Virus record (IMG/VR): IMGVR_UViG_3300019487_000100
Span: 1-22,348 of that record
Length of the DNA stretch: 22,348 bases
Reading direction: 5' to 3' (one strand)
From: a virus
Below, piece by piece: positions 15,418 to 21,744 of this stretch; within the stretch, counting starts at the first letter, position 1; each line of letters starts with the position of its first letter. A program made the position numbers and the translations under genes. Under the pieces are notes generated by a model. It was not told the origin of the DNA and made no database searches. It saw only the letters and a program-made list of their open reading frames with translations.

Positions 15418-15427
15418 TGTATCTACA
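15418..15427. promoter_or_regulatory. TGTATCTACA palindrome site
   Basis: Exact reverse-oriented copy inside the 16-bp perfect inverted repeat AATTGTATCTACAATT (15415-15430). It is upstream of the minus-strand nuclease and may control it. Confidence 0.6.
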
Positions 15428-15448
15428 ATTCAGCCACTCAAGTCGGCA

Positions 15449-15462
15449 GAGTTGCATATACA
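15449..15462 (+). repeat. GAGTTGCATATACA, copy identical to 14817-14830
   Basis: 14-base exact repeat; it belongs to the AGTTGyATATAmA group together with the 15525-15538 and 17386-17464 copies. Confidence 0.6.
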
Positions 15463-15524
15463 ACATGTGTCAAGAGCAAAATAAGTCAAATCAAATCAAA
15501 TTAAAGTGATAATAGTTAATATAA

Positions 15525-15538
15525 TTTTATATACAACT
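15525..15538 (-). promoter_or_regulatory. AGTTGTATATAAAA element (minus orientation)
   Basis: Same 14 bases as 17451-17464; 17 bases (GAGTTGTATATAAAATT) are identical between the two. It looks like a promoter-type (TATATAAAA) or binding element, upstream of the hairpin terminator. Confidence 0.45.
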
Positions 15539-15549
15539 CTCACTAAATT

Positions 15550-15575
15550 AGCTGCGTTGTTGCGCAGCTGTTTTT
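15550..15575 (+). terminator. Rho-independent terminator
   Basis: AGCTGCG-TTGTTG-CGCAGCT stem (7 bp, 6-base loop), one G, then TTTTT. No gene ends here on plus, so it may end an unseen short noncoding RNA that starts in the repeat region. Confidence 0.6.
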
Positions 15576-15903
15576 CCTTTCATTTAGACATATTGAGGTG
15601 CAGACGCCACATATTATAATACTGAAGAAGAAAAGCATTAGCCCCAGGCGCGTAAGGGCTAAGACTGATATAACGATAACAAAAATATCTCGCTACGTGT
15701 GCGCAATGGTTCATATCACATACACTCCCCGAGCTACGTAGTTCGCGCGATCGGCGCGCATGCCGCAGAAACGCAAAACAGCACGGATAACAAGGAATTG
15801 CATATTGCGTGACATTGTCATTCTCCGTTGTTTGCGCCTTTGACTATATACCTATTCGCTTCGCGTTCAAGCAAAATAATAGCGTTGCGGAGATATTTTT
15901 TAG

Positions 15904-15918
15904 TTAACAAAGTGTTAA
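15904..15918. promoter_or_regulatory. TTAACAAAGTGTTAA palindrome
   Basis: Perfect TTAACA-N3-TGTTAA inverted repeat. It is followed after 5 bases by TGTAGATACA (15924-15933), the same pairing as upstream of the XRE gene. Confidence 0.6.
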
Positions 15919-15923
15919 TGCGA

Positions 15924-15933
15924 TGTAGATACA
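15924..15933. promoter_or_regulatory. TGTAGATACA palindrome site
   Basis: Exact copy, five bases after the TTAACAAAGTGTTAA palindrome. A near copy (TGTAGATGCA) is at 15956-15965. Confidence 0.6.
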
Positions 15934-15985
15934 GACCAGGGGCGCAGTTTAGTATTGTAGATGCAACAATACAAGCATCAAAATC

Positions 15986-16000
15986 TTAACAAATAGTTAA
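15986..16000. promoter_or_regulatory. TTAACAAATAGTTAA near-palindrome
   Basis: One mismatch from TTAACA-N3-TGTTAA; third member of the family, 82 bases from the perfect copy at 15904. Confidence 0.45.
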
Positions 16001-16087
16001 TTTTTAATCACATTATTGTGAATTCGCATAACATCACAATATGGAAAATAGTAGATACAGCTCACGCAGAAGTGAATTGACATAAAG

Positions 16088-16097
16088 TGTATCTACA
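16088..16097. promoter_or_regulatory. TGTATCTACA palindrome site
   Basis: Exact reverse copy. A one-base variant, AGTAGATACA, lies 29 bases upstream (16050-16059). Confidence 0.55.
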
Positions 16098-16538
16098 ACA
16101 CGGTTTAGATACGTTAAGAGCTTATTAATACATCAAACAATGGAAACGTCAATACCAGAAGTTGATTAGCCTAGGCTAACTTACAACCTTAACGTGCACA
16201 CACCAAACGCGCCACCAACCGCGACGGCAAACGCTACACATGGGACTAGAGGGGGACATCCCCAAGAAAATGGGGGGAAATCAAGGTAAAACCAAAGAAT
16301 AATATACATAATATACACCTAACTCTTATACTAAGAAGAATAATATAAATTGAACGGTGTATAGTAGAACAAATAGAGAATAGATGAATAAGAGGTAGAG
16401 AGAGGTAGTAAAGGGTTTGACCCATTTTGCTGTTTGTGTGTGTACCCCCGTTCAGCGCCCCAGCGTCAAAACCCCAATAAAACCTAGCTTTTCACGCAAA
16501 TTTTACGCCCATATTCATACGTGGAGTTTGCCGTATAC

Positions 16539-16593
16539 TTTGGTGTTACGGGGTAGGTTTTGGTGTTAGCACGCGGAGGTTGTACCCTACCCC
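16539..16593 (+). promoter_or_regulatory. Leader repeats before HTH gene
   Basis: TTTGGTGTTA occurs at 16539-16548 and 16559-16568 (20-base period, two helical turns), and GGGGTAGG (16550-16557) pairs with CCTACCCC (16586-16593). This is a candidate operator or leader hairpin for the HTH gene at 16661. Confidence 0.45.
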
Positions 16594-16660
16594 AATTAAC
16601 TTCCCAGCAATAACTTTACGCTACCATCCCACTACAGCAAAAATACAAGGTATACACAAC

Positions 16661-17026
16661 ATGACAACCCGTCTTCCACTGCCGTCTGCACATTCCAAGC
16701 GGCCAACTGGTGAAAAGATGGTGATACATCAATATCACGGTTTCAGCGCAAAGGAAATTGCTAAGATATTTGGCCTGCAAATAACAACTGTCTACAGCAC
16801 CATTGGCGTCACAAAAGCAAAGTGGCGCAAGATGTGCGATGGAAAGAAGACCGACAACAACGATTACAACCCCGAGGACGCCCTAGCAGCCTATTCACAA
16901 GCCAACAGCGTCGGATATTTTGTATTTTATATGCAAACCAAATACAAAAATCTCACAACCGAGCACGCCACCTATATTTATCATATTTTGCATCGCATCA
17001 AAACAAAAGGCTTGACCCCTTTGTAA
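16661..17026 (+). CDS. Helix-turn-helix DNA-binding protein (121 aa)
   Basis: After a basic Pro-rich start (MTTRLPLPSAHSKRPTGEKM), residues about 26-52 read HGFSAKEIAKIFGLQITTVYSTIGV, with the spacing of a sigma-region-4/LuxR-type HTH, then KAKWRK. The C-terminal half is helical (TTEHATYIYHILHRIK). I chose ATG 16661 (AAGGT about 10 nt upstream) over a TTG at 16580. It could be a phage transcription activator. The base composition is GC-richer than the AT-rich neighbours, suggesting foreign origin. Confidence 0.55.
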   Translation: MTTRLPLPSAHSKRPTGEKMVIHQYHGFSAKEIAKIFGLQITTVYSTIGVTKAKWRKMCDGKKTDNNDYNPEDALAAYSQANSVGYFVFYMQTKYKNLTTEHATYIYHILHRIKTKGLTPL

Positions 17027-17067
17027 TTTGTTGCTACTGTGTCCCCAGTTTAGTAAATCAACCTCAC

Positions 17068-17092
17068 GCGGTTGCGCTTCAAAGCGCAGAGC
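17068..17092 (-). repeat. Hairpin repeat element, diverged copy 3
   Basis: Read on minus it is GCTCTGCGC, then a short spacer, then GCGCAACCG, the same core as 12434-12460 and 13033-13059. It forms TGCGCTT/AAGCGCA and sits 18 bases before the 17110 gene. Confidence 0.55.
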
Positions 17093-17109
17093 TAGAAAGC
17101 TAAAAGCAA

Positions 17110-17334
17110 ATGACCATGACACTCAAAGTCCGCAACACCAAAATGAAACCCAAGATCGGTATGCCGCGCGCCATCGCATACGCACATCGCATCCACGACG
17201 CTGGCACTGATCTTGAAGCAATGATCGAGTGCTACGGTTTGCGCTCCGTTATTCTCTTTGCGGAGGCAATCGAGCGTCGTCGCAATGGCTTGCCCGTTGA
17301 ATGCTTTGACGTATATCCATTGATCAAAAGTTAG
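17110..17334 (+). CDS. Small hypothetical protein (74 aa)
   Basis: Unknown 74-aa protein (MTMTLKVRNTKMKPKIGMPR, then AIAYAHRIHDAG and AMIECYGLRSVILFAEAIERRRNGLP), mainly helical. Codons are GC-rich compared with the AT-rich genes on both sides, as in the upstream HTH gene, so the two may have arrived together. ATG 17116 is an alternative start. A hairpin repeat lies just upstream. Confidence 0.5.
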   Translation: MTMTLKVRNTKMKPKIGMPRAIAYAHRIHDAGTDLEAMIECYGLRSVILFAEAIERRRNGLPVECFDVYPLIKS

Positions 17335-17385
17335 CAACTAATTTGGAAGTAACTAAGTAAAGCGTATTTTTTTTTAATCTATAAG

Positions 17386-17464
17386 TTTTATATACAACTA
17401 ATCCCGTCTCGTAGTTTAGGATACAACAACACTCGCAATAAAAATTCCCGAGTTGTATATAAAA
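17386..17464. repeat. Inverted repeat TTTTATATACAACT / AGTTGTATATAAAA
   Basis: Perfect 14-base arms at 17386-17399 and 17451-17464, 51 bases apart, in the gap between the 17110 and 17522 genes. The arms match the AGTTGTATATA element at 15525-15538. Confidence 0.7.
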
Positions 17465-17521
17465 TTTGCCAAACTATTCTACTGAGCAATCATGCTTATT
17501 CACCAAAGCACGTGAACAACA

Positions 17522-18115
17522 TTGCGCAACATCTTGCAAAATGCGTTCCCCAATGTCCCACAAAACGATGTAGCAGAATGGATCATATCTAAATTTGGTC
17601 ATAATTACCATTTGATAGAGCGCGTTGTCGGTTTTATCCCTAATGTTCCCACTTCTATTATTGGCCATCCTAAGAATATGTGGCGCCGCGATATGAGCGA
17701 GCAAGAAAATCTCATCACTATTTATACTGAGGTGGTGGTTAGTGGCGGTGTCTCGCACAAAGAAATGGTGCAGCGCGGCATTGCGTTGCTGGCGTTTGTT
17801 ATGGTCATGCAAGCGGTACGGCCCATTGAGCTTTACACCATCAATATGTTAGGCGGTAATAAAGGCTGTTATGGCACTGTAACTAAGATAGAGACAAAGC
17901 CGCCAAATAGCGAATACGAGCCTGCAATGCGAGAAATGTTAGGGATGCAACCAGAAGATATTTTCTTGTGTGGCGCATTTTTGCACGACAAACTTGCGTT
18001 GACAAATCCAGTGCAGTGGGTTAAAGATATGATTGCTAACAACTATTTATTAAATAATGACATTAGCTGGTATGGTGCCGCAATTCCTCTTCGATTGCGG
18101 CGAAGAGCTTTTTAG
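17522..18115 (+). CDS. Hypothetical protein (197 aa), nonstandard start
   Basis: Unknown. It contains NYHLIERVVGFIPNVPTSII, then GHPKNMWRRDMSEQENLIT, then a hydrophobic stretch (GIALLAFVMVMQAV) and GCYGTVTKIETKPPN, which look like a compact enzyme-like domain, but no catalytic motif is recognised. No ATG lies near the 5' end; TTG 17522 follows an in-frame TGA (17513-17515) closely, with no Shine-Dalgarno, so the gene may be 5'-truncated or use TTG. The 3' end overlaps the convergent XRE gene by 53 bases and runs into a terminator. Confidence 0.5.
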   Translation: MRNILQNAFPNVPQNDVAEWIISKFGHNYHLIERVVGFIPNVPTSIIGHPKNMWRRDMSEQENLITIYTEVVVSGGVSHKEMVQRGIALLAFVMVMQAVRPIELYTINMLGGNKGCYGTVTKIETKPPNSEYEPAMREMLGMQPEDIFLCGAFLHDKLALTNPVQWVKDMIANNYLLNNDISWYGAAIPLRLRRRAF

Positions 18116-18395
18116 GTTCTGTCTTCAGTATGCTTGCCAAGTTCCACACATCTTCAAGATAGACACGTTGACGGCCTGCCTCGATATTTGTCAGAGACGT
18201 TCGCGACATGCCGAGCGCCTTCGCCACATCTTCTTGTGTCATGTTAAGCCCAAATCGAAGGTTACGAATCACTTCGGCTAAGGCTGTATAGACAGGACCG
18301 TAGCTTGTCACCTTATGCTCGACAGTAATATAAACCACCATCTTTTTGCGTCGGGGGACGACGGTTATGTTCTTAGAATGTGCGCGGCGACCCAT
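18063..18395 (-). CDS. XRE-family repressor-like HTH regulator (110 aa)
   Basis: A Cro/CI-type HTH is clear at about residues 52-80: MTQEDVAKALGMSRTSLTNIEAG, then a helix (LEDVWNLASIL). A short basic N-terminus (MGRRAHSKNITVV) precedes it. GGAGAG is about 6 nt before the ATG. The upstream region holds TGTAGATACA (18468-18477) and TTAACAATTTGTTAA (18495-18509), candidate operators. It is likely a repressor controlling itself and the early genes on plus. It is convergent with the 17522 gene, sharing 53 bases of 3' sequence. Confidence 0.75.
   Translation of the reverse strand: MGRRAHSKNITVVPRRKKMVVYITVEHKVTSYGPVYTALAEVIRNLRFGLNMTQEDVAKALGMSRTSLTNIEAGRQRVYLEDVWNLASILKTEPKKLFAAIEEELRHHTS
18087..18113 (+). 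terminator. Terminator in convergent gene overlap
   Basis: CTCTTCG-ATTGCGG-CGAAGAG stem, then C and TTTTT. It ends the plus-strand 17522 gene at its stop codon, inside the coding end of the XRE gene. Confidence 0.55.
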
Positions 18396-18467
18396 AGCGT
18401 CTCTCCGTTATCCAATAGCCTGAGCATAGGTGCGACGCTTGATATTGTCAACATCAATGATATTGCT

Positions 18468-18477
18468 TGTAGATACA
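18468..18477. promoter_or_regulatory. TGTAGATACA palindrome site at XRE gene
   Basis: Exact copy, 73 bases upstream of the XRE start and 17 bases before the TTAACAATTTGTTAA site. Confidence 0.6.
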
Positions 18478-18494
18478 GTTACATCTTTTGTTTA

Positions 18495-18509
18495 TTAACA
18501 ATTTGTTAA
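18495..18509. promoter_or_regulatory. TTAACAATTTGTTAA operator candidate
   Basis: Perfect palindrome, 12 bases before the TTGACA of a plus-strand promoter candidate and about 100 bases upstream of the XRE start. It matches 15904-15918 and 15986-16000. Confidence 0.65.
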
Positions 18510-18720
18510 AATAATGTTAACTTGACAAAGCATATTTAGTGTGCTTAGCTTCACCTACCGGCTACCGGGAACGCTACAGAGTAGCAGCTAGCTGCTCAAG
18601 CTTAATGGGGTACAGCATCATGATCTCCAGAACGCTTTTCACGTGAGTCACCATTTTGGCTCTTAATGTGCGCTTGCACAGTTATATGCCGGCGTCACAA
18701 TGCATCGAGGCTATGAGCAA

Positions 18721-18909
18721 ATGAGTAAGGATAACTTGGGAAAGTTTATGGGCGATGTTATATACCAAGATGCAAATATTGTGATTAGATTAATAGATAA
18801 GAAAGACTGTAAAGCAATATTTATAAATAGTAAGAATGCAGAAGGCATAGAGCAATGGCCACTTGGCTGTCTGTTGAGTGTCAACTATATGCGATGGGAA
18901 AAAAGATGA
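18721..18909 (+). CDS. Small hypothetical protein (62 aa)
   Basis: Unknown small protein (MSKDNLGKFMGDVIYQDANI, then VIRLIDKKDCKAIFINSKN), beta-rich at its start. GAGG is about 11 nt before ATG 18721; ATG 18700 is a longer alternative. It overlaps the next ATG by four bases. Confidence 0.5.
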   Translation: MSKDNLGKFMGDVIYQDANIVIRLIDKKDCKAIFINSKNAEGIEQWPLGCLLSVNYMRWEKR

Positions 18910-19253
18910 TCAGCAAACAAACCGGCACAGAGCGCGATATAGCGCATATGCGCAGCACAGAAGAGTTACTCACAGAAATAATGGAGGCGCAGAAAATTCC
19001 ATTGGATATTTTTATTGCGGCTTGTTGGGCAATGTGTGTTACACAAATTTGGATCAATGCGGAAAGCACAGATGATTTTGTTCGTCAAGCAAGCGCAACA
19101 CTCGATAAGTTTGATAAGTATGTGCCTATATTTATGTTAAAAGAGTTAAATAATTTCAGAAAAACAGCTGATACAGCTAAGTTTATTGAATTGGCTACAA
19201 GAATGATGAAACGTCAGGATGTAAAACTCGAAAATGGGAAGATAAAACTATGA
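18906..19253 (+). CDS. Hypothetical helical protein (115 aa)
   Basis: Unknown helical protein (MISKQTGTERDIAHMRSTEE, then LLTEIMEAQKIPLDIFIAACWAM). I chose ATG 18906, which overlaps the previous stop (ATGA) and has a purine-rich GGGA stretch before it, over 18855. It overlaps the next gene by four bases. Probably an early operon member of unknown function. Confidence 0.55.
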   Translation: MISKQTGTERDIAHMRSTEELLTEIMEAQKIPLDIFIAACWAMCVTQIWINAESTDDFVRQASATLDKFDKYVPIFMLKELNNFRKTADTAKFIELATRMMKRQDVKLENGKIKL

Positions 19254-19723
19254 ATTCGGATCAAAACTCTAATCAAGAGCCCGAAATAGATAGTTTTTTT
19301 GACCAATTAGATGAAAATAACAAAGCTAAGCCTTTTGATACTCCAGAAGAAGAGTTTTATAGCTATTTTATTGGGCACTCTGGTAAATTAGCGCTCTTAA
19401 GATATTGGATATATAGTTATGCTATGCCTGTGTATTATTTTATGTTGGAGAAGAAAATTGGTTTAACTATCGCAGATACAATAGAGACTAAACCTATAGT
19501 TGGCTCTTCAACAGTTAAACCAAGTACTAAACAAATACAACGTTTAGTAACGCCCCAAGAATGGGCAAAACTAATCACCGAGCAATATTTGTTGACGTAT
19601 CATTATCCTAGGTTTGTTGTTTTGGACGATCAACCACAACGCAAAGTGTGCTCGATCAGCGCCATGGTTGACATGCTCACAGCACACGAGGCTATTCAAG
19701 AGGCTGTGAACAAGAAATATTGA
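19250..19723 (+). CDS. Hypothetical protein (157 aa)
   Basis: Unknown. Acidic N-terminus (MNSDQNSNQEPEIDSFFDQL), an aromatic, hydrophobic middle (YWIYSYAMPVYYFML, possibly a membrane or buried helix), and a helical end. It starts within the ATGA at the end of the preceding gene and ends the three-gene set at 18721-19723. Confidence 0.5.
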   Translation: MNSDQNSNQEPEIDSFFDQLDENNKAKPFDTPEEEFYSYFIGHSGKLALLRYWIYSYAMPVYYFMLEKKIGLTIADTIETKPIVGSSTVKPSTKQIQRLVTPQEWAKLITEQYLLTYHYPRFVVLDDQPQRKVCSISAMVDMLTAHEAIQEAVNKKY

Positions 19724-19743
19724 GCGAAGCATCGTTTTTGTTG

Positions 19744-19772
19744 TTGACGTAAGAATGCAAAGCATCTAGAGT
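19744..19772 (+). promoter_or_regulatory. Sigma70-type promoter for 19830 gene
   Basis: TTGACG, 17 bases, TAGAGT, about 57 bases before the ATG. The -10 is imperfect but spacing is ideal. Confidence 0.55.
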
Positions 19773-19829
19773 GTTTGTTACTGGCTCAATGGTGAGCACA
19801 GAAACCAAACTCTAGGAGGCTTATTAACT

Positions 19830-20459
19830 ATGGCTACTCAGGCAGTGACTAAGCCGGCAACGGCTGAGAAGACCAAGCGCGGTACGGGTCCGGTTGTCGT
19901 GACCTATATCGACGCTGAGAACAAGGAGCACAAGCGCGTTCCAGCTACTATTTCGCAGATCAAGGTTGCGTCGCGGGATGGTAAGAAGTCGAAGAATTAC
20001 GCGGTTGATAAGCTTTCCCCTGCTACCATGAAGCAGATGGTTGGCTTTGCTATCGCAAAGAAGTTCGACACGGGCATTCGTAACAGTGCAGATGACGATG
20101 GCATGGTTGATGTCATTGCATCGGCTGATGCTATGTGGGCCAACTTTGTCGAGGGTAAGCTTTATACTCGCGGTGAAGGCAAGGGCGGCCCCGGGCGCAC
20201 TTTCGATGTGCAGATGTGGGCTGACATTCTTGTTGCAGCGTATGAGCGCAAGACGAAGAAGGTCGCCACGGAAGCCGACAAGAAAAAGGCGCTTGTTAAG
20301 GTTGAGAGCGTGGAAGGCGCATCGCGGCGTGAGATGATTAATGGTTGGTTGCGCAACGATCCTTTGATCAAGATCATCAAGTCTGAGATGGATTTGAAGA
20401 AGGCAAAGGAGAGCGCTAAGGGTAAGGACGGCAAGAGCGTTCTTGACGAGTTGTTTTAA
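19830..20459 (+). CDS. Strongly initiated early protein (209 aa), function unknown
   Basis: Lys/Ala-rich basic N-terminus (MATQAVTKPATAEKTKRGTG), then a beta-like region (VVVTYIDAENKEHKRVPATI), a helical middle with MWANFVEGKLY, and a charged helical tail ending SVLDELF. The acidic, Phe-terminated end vaguely recalls single-strand DNA-binding proteins, but no OB fold is proven. AGGAGG is about 9 nt before the ATG, and a promoter and terminator bracket it as a single-gene unit, implying high expression. Codons are GC-rich relative to neighbours. Confidence 0.55.
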   Translation: MATQAVTKPATAEKTKRGTGPVVVTYIDAENKEHKRVPATISQIKVASRDGKKSKNYAVDKLSPATMKQMVGFAIAKKFDTGIRNSADDDGMVDVIASADAMWANFVEGKLYTRGEGKGGPGRTFDVQMWADILVAAYERKTKKVATEADKKKALVKVESVEGASRREMINGWLRNDPLIKIIKSEMDLKKAKESAKGKDGKSVLDELF

Positions 20460-20496
20460 GGAATTATTAACTAATTTGGTTTAGCGTAATGGTGGG

Positions 20497-20528
20497 ATGC
20501 CCTGGAGAAATCCGGGGCATTTTGCTTT
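20497..20528 (+). terminator. Rho-independent terminator after 19830 gene
   Basis: ATGCCCTGG-AGAAAT-CCGGGGCAT (9-bp stem with one T-G) followed by a T-rich TTTTGCTTT tail. Confidence 0.75.
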
Positions 20529-20636
20529 AAGTAGGTGCTCTGTGAAGTGTGGCAAGACTTTTACGCTGCCCCAACAGGCTTAAATTTGGCATGGTTAAAG
20601 AAGCCAAAGCCTATCTTTACACAAGGACGCAACACA

Positions 20637-21404
20637 ATGGGCACGTTAGCTTGGCATTTTGTGGGCGATAAACTCAGTGATGGTTCACCTATCCCATTGG
20701 ATAATAAACCTTTAATTTATAAAGGTAAACTAGAAATTTGTGTTTCTGGTTTGCATGCTTCTGTGCGAATACTTGATGCTTTAAGATATTCCCCAGGTAA
20801 TACTATTTGTAAAGTACAATGTGAAGGAGATGTTATCCAGGAAAAAGATAAATTAGTTTGCTCTCAAAGAACTATCCTTTGGAGAATAAATGGGGAAAAA
20901 ATTCTTAAAGAATTTGCTAGAAAGCAAGCTTTATCGGTAATACATTTATGGAAAGCGCCTCAAGTAGTAATTGATTACTTAAACACAGGAGATGAAGAAA
21001 TAAGAATTAGTGCTAAAAAGATTGCTTATGTTGCGGATGCTGCTGCTTATGCTGCTTATGCTGCTGATGCTGCTTATGCTGCTGATGCTGCTGCTTATGC
21101 TGCTTATGCTGCTGCTTATGCTGCTTATGCTGTTTATGCTGCTGATGCTGTTTATGCTGCTGATGCTGTTTATGCTGCTGATGCTGTTTATGCTGCTGAT
21201 GCTGTTTATGCTGCTGATGCTGCTTATGCTGCTGCTGCTGATGCTTATGCTGCTGCTGCTGCTGCTGATGCTGCTTATGCTGCTGATGCTGCTGCTGCTG
21301 CTGCTGCTTATGCTGCTGATAAAAGTTATTACAAAGAAAAACAAAATATCATGCTTACTGACATGGCGGAGAAAGAGTATACCAGGAGTATAACACAATG
21401 CTAG
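20637..21404 (+). CDS. Phage protein with GLHAS domain and alanine-repeat tail (255 aa)
   Basis: N-terminal domain (MGTLAWHFVGDKLSDGSPIP, then GLHASVRILDALRYSPG, EKDKLVCSQRTILW and KEFARKQALSVIHLW) is a recognisable family of phage/bacterial proteins of unknown function, often linked to Ala repeats. From about residue 132 to 228 it is an AAYAAD/AVYAAD repeat with Tyr or Asp every third residue. The ATG 20637 has AAGGA about 10 nt upstream; a longer GTG start (20535) lacks support. The charged end (SYYKEKQNIML...) follows. Role unknown. Confidence 0.65.
   Translation: MGTLAWHFVGDKLSDGSPIPLDNKPLIYKGKLEICVSGLHASVRILDALRYSPGNTICKVQCEGDVIQEKDKLVCSQRTILWRINGEKILKEFARKQALSVIHLWKAPQVVIDYLNTGDEEIRISAKKIAYVADAAAYAAYAADAAYAADAAAYAAYAAAYAAYAVYAADAVYAADAVYAADAVYAADAVYAADAAYAAAADAYAAAAAADAAYAADAAAAAAAYAADKSYYKEKQNIMLTDMAEKEYTRSITQC
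21031..21320 (+). repeat. Triplet/9-bp alanine-coding microsatellite
   Basis: Tandem GCTGCTTAT / GCTGATGCT / GCTGTTTAT units. Nearly all alanines use GCT, and D/Y and V differ by single bases, so this is a slippage-prone tract. Confidence 0.9.
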
Positions 21405-21487
21405 ATATATTTTTATTACTTAATTATTTTGCTCCATGGCCTTGGCTAATTATATTATTTATTCTTTGGCTATTGGCTAAATCATGA
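21398..21487 (+). CDS. Short membrane peptide (29 aa)
   Basis: MLDIFLLLNYFAPWPWLIIL and nine more residues form a single Trp-rich membrane segment. AGGAG is about 9 nt before the ATG. It overlaps both neighbours (the upstream stop region and the downstream ATGA), supporting translation. It could be holin-like or a small signalling peptide. Confidence 0.5.
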   Translation: MLDIFLLLNYFAPWPWLIILFILWLLAKS

Positions 21488-21744
21488 CGTGGTATATAAC
21501 CGCTGAATTTAGAAATGATACTTATTATATAGCAGCTGCATTAAATTCTAATCAAGCTGTTCTTATTAAGAATCTATATTCTAATCAATTTAGAGACGTT
21601 AGATTTGAAGCAAGATTGTGTAAACTGTCTAAACTAGATAGAGAAAGTATGCATACGCAACATCAATTTATATTGGATTACAAGCGTTCGCACTATGTAG
21701 TGGCCCATATAGACCATCCTGATTTGAGCGTTCGTTATGACTAA
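21484..21744 (+). CDS. Hypothetical protein (86 aa)
   Basis: Unknown small beta-type protein (MTWYITAEFRNDTYYIAAAL, then NQAVLIKNLYSNQFRDVRF and HYVVAHIDHPDLSVRY). It starts within ATGA at the end of the membrane peptide and overlaps the next gene by eight bases, an operon arrangement. Confidence 0.5.
   Translation: MTWYITAEFRNDTYYIAAALNSNQAVLIKNLYSNQFRDVRFEARLCKLSKLDRESMHTQHQFILDYKRSHYVVAHIDHPDLSVRYD

Larger units (their letters stand above)
15373..16660. other. Large noncoding island, candidate origin or control region
   Basis: About 1.3 kb without a convincing gene. It contains exact TGTAGATACA sites, TTAACAnnnTGTTAA sites, AGTTGYATATA elements, a hairpin terminator (15550-15575), a TTAGCCC...GGGCTAA hairpin (about 15638-15663), inverted AAAAATATCTC / GAGATATTTTT 200 bases apart, TCAC-ATTATT-GTGA (16008-16021) and a segment (about 16022-16049) that is the reverse complement of about 14969-14996. 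The last 250 bases, upstream of the HTH gene, are GC-richer with two TTTGGTGTTA copies. Confidence 0.7.
18396..18720. other. Intergenic control region of the XRE gene and plus genes
   Basis: No gene. It holds TGTAGATACA (18468), TTAACAATTTGTTAA (18495), GTTAAC (18516) and a TTGACA (18522-18527) with a weak -10 TTAGCT (18545). A 14-base palindrome AGCAGCTAGCTGCT lies at 18583-18596 in a GC-richer leader. Confidence 0.6.

Noticed and set aside
15600-15870. Short ORF starting MPQKRKTARIT at about 15760
   Set aside because: 27 codons without a clear ribosome site, in noncoding-like DNA.
14929-16097. CRISPR array
   Set aside because: The repeats are short palindromes at irregular spacing in both orientations, without constant-length repeats or spacers.
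17474-17812. Minus-strand 112-codon frame opposite the 17522 gene
   Set aside because: No motif and no ribosome site; the plus frame has the longer reading frame, protein-like sequence and a terminator at its stop.
20979-21398. Minus-strand Ser/Ile repeat frame and a plus-strand Met/Leu repeat frame over the alanine tract
   Set aside because: Frame shadows of a GCT-rich repeat; the GLHAS-domain frame is the coding one.
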